Positions 1-11,625 of a DNA stretch of 64,000 bases are shown here, one piece after another. The stretch lies in assembly GCA_020536535.1 (NCBI GenBank), contig JAHLWZ010000016.1:183027-247026 (forward strand). The letters run 5' to 3'. The translations under genes were made by a program, and so were the position numbers. The notes under the pieces were generated by a model. That model had not been told where the DNA came from, made no database searches, and worked only from the letters and a program-made list of their open reading frames with translations. The stretch is from Pelomyxa schiedti (lineage: Eukaryota; Evosea; Pelobiontida; Pelomyxidae). The stretch's first letter is position 1. Every line of letters begins with the position of its first letter.

Positions 1-2
1 TT

Positions 3-323
3 GTCAAGGACCTGAAGAAGGCAGCAACTCTTTACCAGAGTGCGATTAAAGCTGGGCATTCCGGTGCAATATGCAACCTTGGGCTGTGCTATCTTCTTGG
101 CAGTGGTGTTGACCAGGACCTAGGCGAGGCCATAGAACTTTTTGTGAAGGCTGCTGATGAACATGGGGAGGCCAGGGCTATGTGTATCCTTGGCACAATT
201 CTTGAAGAAGGCATTGGAATGGACAGGGACAAAGAGAGGGCTGAGAGTTTTTTCAAGAGGGCTGCTGCTACAGGGGATGCTTGTGGTATTGAAGCCTTGA
301 GACAGTTTTACCTCAAGGGCTGA
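3..323 (+). CDS. Sel1-like repeat protein, C-terminal fragment
   Basis: The frame is open from the window edge and ends in TGA at 321-323, giving 106 residues of a gene whose start lies outside. It reads as Sel1/TPR-like repeats: alternating helices with the pattern A..LY..A...G...A..NLG..Y..G.GV..D...A..L, then a second repeat with A...LG...E.GIG.D...A and a last helix AESFFKRAAATGDACGIEAL. Sel1 repeats form a superhelical scaffold for protein-protein contacts. Nothing here shows which pathway it serves, and N-terminal domains (often kinase or RING in related proteins) cannot be seen. It converges on the Roco gene with only 54 bp between stop codons. Family assignment is firm, function open. 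Confidence 0.8.
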   Translation, partial: VKDLKKAATLYQSAIKAGHSGAICNLGLCYLLGSGVDQDLGEAIELFVKAADEHGEARAMCILGTILEEGIGMDRDKERAESFFKRAAATGDACGIEALRQFYLKG

Positions 324-377
324 ACGAAAAAGAAAATTTTTGTTTTGTTTTTGTATGTACAGTAGAAAGTCCTGGCT

Positions 378-3300
378 TTACTCACTCTTGGAATGTGAAC
401 CTAGAAGTAGAAGGAGTTGTTGTATGGAGGCCCGGCTATGGGGTTCTGTGATCCAGCAGCTTTCAACTATGTATTTTCCCCATTGGGGAATTCTGGGTGG
501 TTCTGAACTGGTTTTGTTGGGTTTCGGGAGAGAAGGGACTACGGCTCCGCTGACGAGTGCCTTGGCTAATTGCAGTGTTTTGAATTCGGTTTTTATTTGG
601 CCATTGCAAGACTGTGTTCGCGCATACTCGGGGTTATTTGCGAGTTCCGCAAATGGTGACGTGAATGGGTCGAGAAGAGTATAACAAACCATTCCTGTTT
701 TGTCTTTTTTAGTTTTAGGAAAGCGACAGAATGTATACCAAAACTCCAAATGTCGGACTTTTCATCACAACTGGAACCCGAGAGCGCTTCGGGTGAATAT
801 ACATTGATATTTGATAGTGTGGTTTGAACGCTCTGTGACCGCCCTGTGTAGAGTCTCTGTGACAACCCAAAGTCGGCAATCTTTAGGCTTTGAGTCGACA
901 CAGGGAAGAAAATTCTCATCTACACACTTTTGCCCAGGGGCCGCACCCTGTGAAGTCCAACGAAGAGATGAAAATGTTTCCTATGATGTGATGAAACTTA
1001 AAAGAGGGGACAAAAAAGCGGACCAGCATGGAGGTCACCATGAACTATGGGAGGGGTTTGCGTATGAAGGTGAGTCAATCCTTGGGCAACATCAATCAGT
1101 ATCTGCCTGCGCATGGGTATTGGTAAAACTTTATCCAGAATTACTGATGTCTTGTTGCCCTTAGTAATGCACAGTTCAAGGAATGCACTCAAATCGGGTT
1201 TGTTTATGATCGTTCCAGTCCCAAGAATTTCACTCAGATGCGGCGGCACAACCGGTAACACAAACTCCATGACCAGCCAGAGTTTTGGTTGTAGACATGC
1301 ACCAAAGAACTTTACTATGTTAGGATGTGTGGAAACTGTACTCATTAGTGTCATCTCATACACGAAGTCCGACAAGGTGGCTGGGGTAACTTCTTTCAAT
1401 GGTTCCTTTACTGCCACAGCATTTCCTTTCCATTCTCCTCTCATCACTTTTCCAAATCCCCCTTTCATTTCAGATGGTACTGGTTTTGCAGCTGGAGCCA
1501 AATCTTGACTTTCGGAATCCACCGTTCTTCCAGGTTTTACACGGAAAGTGATGTCAGTCGCACATATTAAGGGTAAGTGGTCAAGTGTGATGTCTGGGGC
1601 AATATGTGTGAGCTCCACTTTGGGCATAATTTCACGCCCCGGTATCTTGCACACTAAGTATTTGGTTCCACACTTGGCAGCACTCAACACGTCTTCATAC
1701 ATAAAGAAAGACAAGCCGGGAGGCAAACCAATCGGCTTGAGCATTGGTCCATTTTTGGTCCTGAGTGTGGGAACTACGGTTTCGAGACAAGGTATTTGTT
1801 GCACAAACTCTAGCAAACAATGAGGACAAGGAAATGACTGAACCATTGTTGCTGAAAGCTGAGAGTAAAATGATGTGATAAACTGAGCCATAAGATTGAG
1901 AATTGATATCAACAAGCTGTTCTTTTTCCAGATGAAGTGTTGGCTGCCGTTCTCTGCTGACATATCAGTAGAAGAAAGGGCATCGCTCGGCTCCACCCAG
2001 TTCATAGTTGTTGTTCGCATGACAATACTAATGGTGTTCTCAACACTTTGGTATGTCATTAGGACTTTTTGTTGAACATTCAAAATGGAACTGGAACGTT
2101 CAACCAGGAGCCCTTCCTTCCACAGTACAAGTTGGACAAGGCCAGGAATTCCTAGCACCATTGCCACAAGTCTCGAAAAGAATCCAATTGGAATGAATGC
2201 GAAGTTGATGAGCCTACCATTCGTTATTACCTTAGAAGATGATGGAGCAGAAGCCCAAAAAGAACGGATTTCACTTTCAATTTTTGGACCTGGTGGTAGT
2301 GCATCAGGAAGAAGAGAGGGAACTAACAGTCTTCCGTCAGGCATCTTTGTAACAATCTCGAATTTCTCCAAAAGCTCAAGAATAGCAGAATGCAATGCAG
2401 GAGGGAATTTAGAGAATGCATGAGGGACTTTGGTTTTGTCCAGGAATCCGCCAAATGCCCACCTCTCATTGCCGGTTATTGAAATGAGTGAAGTCATAAC
2501 TTTGGAAAGCCAGGCTGGCTTCAAAATGACCAGATCCGAGAGATTTGTGCATGTTGAAGCCTCGCTACTTGATGACAAAAGGGAAAGTTTAGTATCTGCC
2601 TTATATTGGTGATGCCTGAAATGTATTACGGTTCCAGCATCAGCCAAGAAATCTGAACACATGGTAATTTCAAGTTGTACAGCTGCGAGATCATTTTTCC
2701 CAACACCACAGGACCCCCCCATTACAACAAATTGGTCCCACAGCATAGTATCTTTCTTGGAAGCCAAGAGTGTGTTGTGGAAATCAATCCATTTTAGTGA
2801 TACACGTATTTGATTCTGGCTGGCAATTTTTTCAAGGAGTTCAACAATGGAGGTGACACCTCTATCGTTCAGGGTTACCGAATCACGATCTCCTCCACGG
2901 GAAGATATGCTCATACCTTGCCCACTTTGTAAACTGATGCCAAAAACTCCAGCAAAACCATTTTTGTAGGCCTGGTTGATTTGCGAGAAGATAGATGCTG
3001 CGAGTTCAACTGTGGTGCCATCTAAGTGAGTCCCAACAAGAACTATGTGAGGTTTTTCTGGAACCTCAATTCTACTTTTTGTGGCTTCCTTTTGGGAAAC
3101 AGAAATCTGGTTCACCCAATATGTGATTTTTGGTGGAATGTTTAACTTTCCAGTGTCTGTTAGCTTTGCCAATGCCACATCGAATAGAAGCAGAAATATA
3201 GAGTTGCTGCATAAGAAGAATTGATGTGAAGGATACAACACATCTTGGCCTCCTTAATTACTGTAAGGATAATCAGTCTCACGGAGAAAGACAGACCTAA

Positions 3301-6300
3301 ATCCCAGGCAACCCACATATGGTCACTCCTCTTCCTCAGTTTGAAGGGACTGTGAATAGCAACTCCATCTGTAGCGAGATTCTTCCTCACATTTGCCAAC
3401 TCCTTCATTTTCTGCATGCACCTCAGTAAAGTCGTCTTGCCCACACCACCATCCCCAACTAACAAGAGCTTGTGATTCTTCCACGGAACTGGTTCTTCTC
3501 CATTGAATTTAATAAAATGTGCCAGAACGTCCCAATGCTCATTTCGAAATCTCAGTGGAATGTTTTCCAATGGGTTTCCTTCAAAAATAACTTTCTCAAC
3601 TCGGTGCATCCACTGTGGTAGTTCATCGATGGCATTGAATGATATATCCAGCATTGAGCAAGAGATTCCACAAAGAGCTGATGGGATGGTACGGAGTGAG
3701 AGGAAAGATAAATCCACATCTTGACCAGCCACTCCTCCTGCAAGGCATACTTCAGAAACAGCATCCCAGTTTTTGCTTTTCACCCATTCTCGCAGAAGTA
3801 AGGACACAATGTGTCGAAGTGGGGCAGTATCTTTTGGGTGTAGAAGAAGTTGAATAATCTCCCGCACAGTTGAAGGTCTCGCATTGCTGATGTCCAGGCC
3901 ACCTTTAAACAGAAGAGATTCAATCATGACTTTGAAGGCAACTCCGCTTGGAGCTGTATGAAATGCAGTGTGCAGAATAGACAAGGCAGTTTCTTCGTCA
4001 TCAATAAGTGCCACCTTCTTTATTGTAGTGGAACTTTGACTTACGCGAGGGATGTCTACTGCACTACTATCTGTTGGGAACAACTTGGCAAGTGACCGCG
4101 CTGAAGACCCTGAGCTAGAAGCAATACTAAAAATCTCGTCCAGCTCACTTGTTTCCAGCTCCTGCTGATTCCCATGCAGGGTGCATGCAATAGAATTCAT
4201 AAGTATGGCAAGCTCCACAGCATCGCCTGTCTTGATACAACTCCACAGCACCTTCACAAAGTCTGATCTTGTTCCGTGGCCAGAGAGGAGTGTGTTATGC
4301 TTTGTTTTGACTGCCTGAACTCGAGAAACGTTGGTTTCCAAGAAGGGTTTAATCTGAGCTTCAAACACTAGTGCCGCGGGTTGTTTGTAGGATGACAAAA
4401 CGAGTGGCTTCCAAGAATCTCGATCCTCTGTCAAACAGCTCAGGAAAAGAGATACACAGAAGTAGTACCTTGGAGAATCCTTAAATATCTAAGAAACAAG
4501 TTACTCTTCAAAACAGCTGATAACGTTTAGAGGCTAAGGAGAAAATTCTTTCAGAGTACATTCCCAGTTGCTGAAAGTGGGGGGATCTGTATGAGGATAC
4601 ACAACAGAAAGTTTCTCAAGAGTGTGATGATTTTTCAATGCCTGAAGCATTTTTCCTCCTCCGTCAATGAATCTTGCTGGAGGTGAAGTTTATTTTTAGT
4701 CAAAGGGAAGCCAACACACAATCGAGACTGAGGCGTTTGAGGGTAAAATTCTTCTGTAAGTATCTGGGGAAAGAGAGACAAATATCAGGTAGGTAGCTTA
4801 GTTTGCCTGTCAGAGGGTAAAAGTGCACTACAAAGAAAGAAAGAAAAAAAAGAATTACGTGAAATGTCTAGTGCAGTAAGGTGATCCAAAACACGGAAAA
4901 TGTGTGCTTCACATCCACGTGGCAAGGAATCTAGTGTGATTGTTTATGCTCTCTTCTTTTATATAATAAGGCACTACGCTGGAGTATCAACTTGAGATTA
5001 CTGTGTGGCATAGACTGTATTCCCACGGCAAGTGTTTTTATTGCTTCTTCTTCAATGAGAATACCTTAAGGAAATCAATGATGTTTCTCAAAAAGATGAC
5101 CAGTTCACTTGAGAGGTCCAGCTTATGCAAATAGGAGCAATGCTTCAGACTGTCTGCAATTTCAGTATAGATAGTGAGAAGCTCCTTGGTTGTGGCAAAA
5201 ACTCCTGGGAAGGTCATGAAGTGGAGCCATTTTAATTTTCAACCGTTATACCACTCTCGTGCATTCCAATGCGACATGTCAGCAAATGTTTGTTTTTAAA
5301 AATAGCCAAAAAAAGTCTATGATCAATGACACGAATGTCTGTAATGAAGCATTACAACAAAAAAAAAGGGGAAAATCTTTCAAGCTTTCAACAGAAATGT
5401 CTAAGGGGAAATCAACTGCCAAATCTTCAACCACATCGTCCAAGGATTTAAATAGGCAAGAGTACAAGGTATCTGTGACGAAATTACCAAGCATCGAGAT
5501 TAAATAGCATACCAATATCAATTACAATCTCCTTTCCTTTGCGTATAACCTGCTTATACTCATTTTCAAACCAGCTGTATTCAAACCATTGCTGTCTTCC
5601 TTCAGGGAATCAGTTAATTCTTAATCATACTAAAAAAAAAATACCATTCCAAGAAAAATGATTTTCAGAACAAAGAGGACGGAGATATTCACTTTCTGCT
5701 AATTGGAGTGCTTGCAAAAGAACAGCTTGAACCGATAAGGAATCACTTGGGGAGCACTTGATCAGTTTACTTGCATGCAACTTCGAGAAGTGAGATAGGG
5801 ATTGAGGGCAAAACATAACAACCATGGAAGCCATTGCGAAACCTTCAAGCAAGGAAACTTCACATCTTGCTTGTTGTTCCTCACTGGTACTTATCTCAGT
5901 GTCATTTGTGTAGGAAAATAGTTTACTTTGTGCAGGCCCTTCGACTGAGGACTCGTCAGTCCAATTAACGCATCCAACAAGCAAAAGAGGTGGAATGTGC
6001 ATTTTGGGTGTGCAATGAGCCTGCTGCAAAAAATCTCCATATGCATAGTCCAACATGTGAGGTATTCTCAGAAAGAACTGCCGATTTGACATTGGGTACA
6101 AAACCACAATAACACCACATTGAATATGTTTCACTGCGAATCCACGTGGTTTATCATCAAGTCGCGTTGCTCTAGTTAAGGGGAGAAAAATTTAAAATGT
6201 TGCGAAAACTAGGGTAATCAAAAAGAAGGGATTAGACATTAAACCCTTACTAGTCCCACTCAGTTTAGGTTGTTTGTGCATTAGGTATATCTTACAGAAT

Positions 6301-6713
6301 GAGATTGAGATTAGCAGGTATGCCGCCTTCTCTGACAAATGACACCTTAGTAACCCGGTTGTTCACAGGTCCACTTTGTTGGTGCTCCAGCAGAGCAGCA
6401 GTAGCATCACGGGGACCGAGGTCACCCACAATGGCGTTGTAGGTAACTACGCTGGGGCACAAGATAAGACAAGGCACCACAGCTTGCATCATCCCAGGAG
6501 CGCGCTGTTGGTGTGGCGAGTCATGCGACATTTTACCATAACTACCTTCCTGGAATAAATTGGGAAATTGCCCCATCAAGATCTTAGTAGATGCCCACTG
6601 TACCCTTCACTCAGGTCCTCATCAGAAGGGAGAATATTGACCACGTGCGAACCACTTGAAAACAATCGATCACCAGACTCCAGTATCTCATTACCAACTA
6701 GATTTTCGCCAAG
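378..6713 (-). CDS. Roco family protein (LRR-ROC-COR-kinase) with degenerate GTPase-like N-terminus
   Basis: Read 3' to 5' on the plus strand, the exons give: a Ras-like but motif-poor domain (about 5640-6500), a helical linker, leucine-rich repeats (about 3560-4970), a ROC GTPase domain with P-loop GDGGVGKTTLL (about 3435-3470), a switch reading DLGQDV across an intron at 3250-3296, a COR domain, and a protein kinase (about 380-1500) with GGFGKV, AVKEP, HGDLHA, DFG, a PEA motif and SDIWSFG. Roco proteins are large signalling kinases of the LRRK type. Confirmed introns include 695-738, 3250-3296 and 47-nt introns in the LRR part. Two joins need a one-base correction (near 905 and at the A-run 5308-5314) and one join near 4500-4540 is unresolved. 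The start codon is not fixed; the 5' end given is where the open frame begins. The N-terminal part could be a separate gene, but consecutive in-phase introns argue for one. Confidence 0.75.
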
Positions 6714-6782
6714 TTACTAGCAGATTTAAACGTCTCCTGAAGAGCCGCGCTTAAAATTGAATTAATTAAAAGAGAAAGAAAC

Positions 6783-7925
6783 ATGGCGGAGGACCAGCCG
6801 TTGGTGGTCCAGATCCAATCCAATCGTGTCTACGATGACCGGGTGTTTTGTTGCTGTTGCAGGTTGGTTGGCCGAGATCTCATGTTGTGAACTGACTTTT
6901 CTTTTCATTTGTTCTGTTTGTTTTTGAATGAAATAGACGCAGCCCGCATGTGAGGTGTTTGATTTTTACTTTTTTGGTTGTTGGGAGCCTTATTTACTTG
7001 CCAATTGCACTGGTACCTTTCCTAGTAATAAGTTCAAAACAGAAATCCAATCAATAACATAACTATTTTATTTAATCCTGTGAATACTGAACTGACAAAC
7101 ACTATTTGTGGACAACAGACAGTGCTCAGCTCAGTGGCCTGGTGTGACATTGCGGCTTACTGCGCAGTGGGTGTAACTTACCTTACATACTTTATTGACT
7201 GTGCATTTGGAATTACGTCGCGGCATCTCTGGTTCATGCGTGATGTGGAGAGTGTATTTGATTATGTCATAAGAATCAAGTCGGTTCCTCCTCGTCTTTC
7301 GATTCACTGTGAATGTTATCACTATGAGGTATCTCTGTACTTTTTTGCATTTATTCTGCTGAGTGTGTCTTTTTTCATTGTCCAAGCACAGACTAGAACC
7401 AAATATATAACAGAGAGAGATTCACAAGGAAACACACATACAAGAACAGAAACCGAGACTGTGAAGGTTACAACCTACACAGAAACAGAAAACTTCTCGT
7501 GAGTTCTTGGATTTTATCGAGTTCATTTGGAACTTACAGACCAAAGATATGATCGCTGGGATGACCAATCTGGAGACCTCACCACAGAAATTGCCTCCCG
7601 GCGCTACATCAAGGTTGATTATGAAAAGACTTGGCACTGTGGGGACAGCCACACTGAACATGCGTGGCAGAGGTTCCAGGATGTGTTCAATGCCAGGAAC
7701 CAAAACAGAGACACACACTACAGCTGGTTCACCTCCTATTCCATTGATGGCCTTCATGACCACATGCTCTCGGTAACTGACCTCTCCAAAAAGTCACCTA
7801 TGTTGGCCTGGCGGTGGTACTTTTTGTTCAGCCTTGTCCTATTATCCTATCCTTACAGAATGTGGGTAGAAGGACTGGCTGACTATGCCAAATTCACGTT
7901 TTCCAAACGTGTATTCGTAAATTAA
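6783..7925 (+). CDS. TMEM151-like multipass membrane protein
   Basis: Starts at ATG 6783 (MAEDQPLVVQIQSNRV...). The first intron runs from about 6873 to 6936 and is followed by a hydrophobic segment (CLIFTFLVVGSLIYLPIAL). After a longer intron come another hydrophobic stretch, the family landmark C-E-C-Y-H-Y-E at about 7310, a membrane segment, and a T/R-rich stretch RTKYITERDSQGN. The last exon carries WDDQSGDL, the charged RNQNRDTHY motif and a final membrane segment (WYFLFSLVLLSYPYRMWVEG). This combination matches the TMEM151 family, whose function is unknown. The exon join at about 7500-7541 has a good donor and acceptor but leaves the frames one base out of phase, so a base error or alternative site is likely there. 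It lies head-to-head with the Roco gene, so the roughly 70 bp between 6713 and 6783 should hold both promoters. Confidence 0.7.
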
Positions 7926-8078
7926 AAAGATGAATTTGGCGAGTCGAAACCTTCGTGGGTTTCTTCTGATCATCTTGTACAGTGATTAGCTCTTCTTTAT
8001 CGTGCATTAGCAAAGAGCCCTAAAATGAAAACAAAAAGAAAGTTCAATTGTGTTTTCCTGTGGCCTTTTTGGCTTGCA

Positions 8079-10523
8079 TCACTCTGAAGATGCTGGAGTT
8101 GGTTGTGTTGTTGTTACTGGTGGAAGCTCAGAGGGTGATTCCGTTGGTTGTTGTTTTGTTTGTTGGTCCTGTGCCTTAATGGAAGTACTGCTTGGGGGTT
8201 CCGGCAAAGTCTCGGGAGGAGTGATTCGTGGAAGCAGGGAGCTCAAAGGGCTGGTGAGATTAGTGGTGTTGATAAGCGGGGCCTCTGCATGGTAAACTGT
8301 GTCAAATGATTTGCTGAGATACGGTATCATTGTGTCACAGACAACCTGGTGTTGTGTTAGGATCAGCTGTTGGGTTGTGGGGAAGTACCAATGCCAGCGA
8401 CACTATCCCAGACGGGGAGCTTGATGGTACTGTAGTTTGGTGAGTAGTAACACATGAAACTACGGCGGAGACCACTATTTGGAATGCTTGGGTAAGCACC
8501 TGTTTTTGTTGAAGGAAAAAGGAAGCACAGGGGTATTGTACCTGCGATAACTGTGGAATAATAGCGGTAGCAGCACAACTACGAAGCTCATTCAGTGCAG
8601 CCAACACTTTGTTAGTTAGTGTGGACACTGGAAGGTAGTCGGCCAGTGATGACGGTGGACTACTAGGTGAAGGTGAAGGTAGTGGTGCATTACTAGATAA
8701 AGTTATGTTGCTATCAGAAGATGGGGTGTTCAAGAGTCCTTGAGGCTGAATGGTGGTTGTGGGAGACTTGGGTGTGAAAGATATTGGTTTGTAATTTGGG
8801 AGGTCTTGTGCAAATTGTTGTGCTGCTTCCGACACAGAAGATCCAAAAACAGAGATAATACGCTGGGAAAAAATAGGAAGGAAAACACCTGGGCATAATT
8901 TTGAATAACCTTTTCCTTTTGTCTGGGCAAACACACCACGGAAATCCAATCCCGAGTGTGCCAAGCTTGCCGCCGCATACATTGTCTGGTCTGCTAATGT
9001 GCCCACAAGTGACAGTTCGCTAATTCGTGAGATATTTCTGAAAAGCTTGTAAGGAAAAGCAAATTAATATGTGCTAACAATGAAATGGTATCATGTAGCC
9101 AGGACACTTGTTGGGTGACATAGGAGTACAAAAGAGAGGACACTTCCTGGGAATAGTTGCTTTTAATAAAGCTGAGGATAAATTAATTGGGGTACCATAT
9201 CAGTGTTGGAAGCTCCTTGAACAAGAAAAAGGGCTCGATATTGCGTTACGCAGTCGAACATGTGTTCCCGGAATTTATCAACAACTGTGGTGAGCTTTTT
9301 TGACTTAAAATAGAAAGGGATATTCGAGGCATTGGTACATAATTATATGGATTTGTTTCCTGCAATGGCGCTACTGAAGACATGAAACACGCTTTTTTGC
9401 ATGCTAAAAACGTGAAACGCAATTCTTGAGGACTGTACACATCCATTTTCTTCAATAGTAATACACTCTGTGAAACAAAAGAAAGGTAAAGAATAGTTTG
9501 CCTATATCAGCAGATTACCTTGGCCACTGACGGAAGCTGGAGGGGTGTACATAATGACTGTTCGATGTATTGCTGTAGAACTACCTCCAGTTGAGACGTT
9601 TCACTGGCCTAACTTGACAGCAAATAACTATTAGATATAGCATGAAAAGTTCAGTGTGTAAGAAATGCGATGATTGTGAGGGCATTACAATCAACTGTAA
9701 CAGCTTGATGGAGGGATTTTGATTCAATTGCTTTCGAGCATGTTGTGAGAGGACAAGAGCTTCTTCGTACGCCTTCTTTGATTTAAACAGGGAAAAAAAA
9801 AACAGTCAATAGAACCTGGTTTCTGATGCATGCATCCATAAGTTGGGGTATTTCAAGAATTTCAATGACTGATTGCAGATTATTCAAAATTGTGGAAGAG
9901 TTTCTGCTCTTCGCCAAAAACTGTTTGCCATCCTCCAGAAATTTGTGGAAGTGTGTCTTTTTTTTCATTTAGACAGAAGTATTTAGGGGTGGAATAGGAA
10001 AAACTACTGAAAGATTAGTTATTGTCTCGGACATATGAACAAGCTGATGAGATGTCATATGGTCTAGCCTGGTTTGCATCCCAGCGATGCACTCTGATGT
10101 TCTCACGAACGAACGGTAGTTGTCTCTAGCCAGTGCCTAGACATAGGTGACTATGAGTGATTCCAATCATAGTATCTTGCTCACCTGACTGGCAGCCTTG
10201 TTTCTCTGGAGGTTCTCATGCATTAATTCGAGTTCGGACCCCATCCGGTCAAGGCTTAGTGAATTAATAACCTACTTCTACAAAACGAAACGCGATACCT
10301 AAAGGTTGAAACAGCATGCGAAATGTAACGCGCGTACTCAGGGGCCACCAACTCCGGTTTTGTAAGTCTCCCTCGCGACGCCAAAACATTCAAGACGCTG
10401 CACCACAATGAGGGAAAAAAAAAGATAAAAAGGAAGACGGTAGACGTACTGCATCCCCGACACCTCTTTCTCGTCGGGATCTCCTGTGCTTGCTGTCGCT
10501 TCTCCGCTATTCGCATGAGCCAT
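8079..10523 (-). CDS. COG8: Conserved oligomeric Golgi complex subunit 8
   Basis: COG8 is a lobe-B subunit of the COG tether, acting at the Golgi in retrograde vesicle traffic. I chose ATG 10523 because it gives an in-frame splice (phase 2, GTACGT...GTGCAG) into VLNVLASRG..LTKPELVAPEYARYI. The following exons read LDRMGSELELMHENLQRNK, then ALARDNYRSFVRTSECI, the diagnostic COG8/Dor1 stretch, then EILEIPQLMDACIRNQ, the best-conserved COG8 motif, then KKMDVYSPQELRFTFLACK, QYRALF and TLADQTMYAAASLAHSGLDF. The C-terminus is Ser/Thr/Pro-rich and ends at 8079. Introns are 40-50 nt. Joins inside 8330-9006 are not all settled. It converges on the TMEM151-like gene with 153 bp between stops. Confidence 0.88.
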
Positions 10524-10737
10524 GACTCGCCCTTTCGATTGCCAAAGGAAATTGAATCAAATTGAAGCTTTAGATTTCCGTTCGTACCGCCCTGTGGCAC
10601 CAGTTCCCTGCCTCCGTTTTTTGTAACAAAAAAGTCGTGCAATGATGTTGTTTGGAAGATATCCATTTATGAACAATTAGGAATTAGGATTGTTGTGGTG
10701 TAGACTTACAGACTTACATTTGTTGAAAAAATGGGTA

Positions 10738-11471
10738 CTAGGGGAGATCATCTAGTTCGGCGTCAGTGGTGTCCTTCTTGCTTCTATCAGGTAGGTTGTA
10801 CTTCTTCCTGATTTCCTCCCTCTTCTTTGCATATTCTGATTCGTGGTCTTTGCCTTTCCTCCTGCGAGAAGAGCTGTCGCCAATGACACTTTCTCCAGAT
10901 GCTGCATCCAGAGGAGCGAAATCCTTTTTGGATTTGCAGCACCTTTTCCGGCAACAGCAACAACAGCATATCAAAAAGAATGATATCAATGCCAATCCCG
11001 CAGTCAAACCAAGTGCTATATACAATGCCACTGCCCCAGTAACTAAATCCATATTAGCACCGTGTACTTACCCATCTCCACATATATATATATATATATC
11101 TTTCTATATCAACACAAAAACAGCACCAGCAATAACAATAAGAAACAGTAAATTCAACCTGAGCACTGGGTCCAGTACCACTGGCCGCTCCCACAATCGA
11201 AGAAACTCCCTTGGTCGGGCCCAGTCCACCCCCCGGCGACGCACTGGGAGTCACACCACACGCACCCAGAATCCCCAGTGCACTCATCACACCCCCCGGC
11301 CGTGTAGGTGCTGCAGTTCACTGCCGCCGGCTGGCCAGACGACACCGAGCTGTGCCCCCCAGTCCCCGACCCAGACGTCTTGGACGTGGCGGAAGCAGTA
11401 CTTCCCTGCGCATCCACGCACACCAAGAAACAAAACGCGGCAACAGCCACGCACAGAGGTTTGCCAATCAT
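10738..11471 (-). CDS. PTTG1IP/PBF-like type I membrane protein with PSI-type Cys motif
   Basis: The first exon (11471 down to about 11157) begins with a signal peptide (MIGKPLCVAVAAFCFLVCVDAQ), a Ser/Thr/Gly spacer and a cysteine-rich PSI-like module, C..Y.A.GCDECTGDSGCVWC...C, ending with WYWTQC. After an intron with a dinucleotide repeat, the second exon supplies a transmembrane helix (VALYIALGLTAGLALISFFL), a CCCCCC palmitoylation-like cluster, and a basic coiled tail with KKREEIRKKYNLPDR. That tail and the Cys-rich ectodomain match the pituitary tumor-transforming gene 1 interacting protein family, best known from animals. The role in protists is unknown. Stop at 10738-10740. Confidence 0.8.
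11082..11099. repeat. (AT)n microsatellite inside an intron
   Basis: Nine uninterrupted AT units lie between the ectodomain exon and the membrane exon of the PTTG1IP-like gene. It is the longest perfect dinucleotide run noticed in the window and explains part of the unusual length (about 110 nt) of this intron. Confidence 0.9.
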
Positions 11472-11625
11472 TTGTTTTTTTTCCCCCTTTATTGTTGCCC
11501 GTTGTTTTTTTTCGTTTTTGCTTTGTTCAGGGATAGGATCTTTATTTTTTTGTTCCTTATGGGGGTGGGGGGGTTCAGTATTAACAGGTGAAAAAAACAG
11601 ATTTTGGGGAAGAGTCCTAAGCAGC

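Noticed and set aside
10766-11591. Plus-strand frames up to 256 residues
   Set aside because: Antisense to the PTTG1IP-like exons, which have a signal peptide, Cys module, membrane helix and basic tail on the minus strand.
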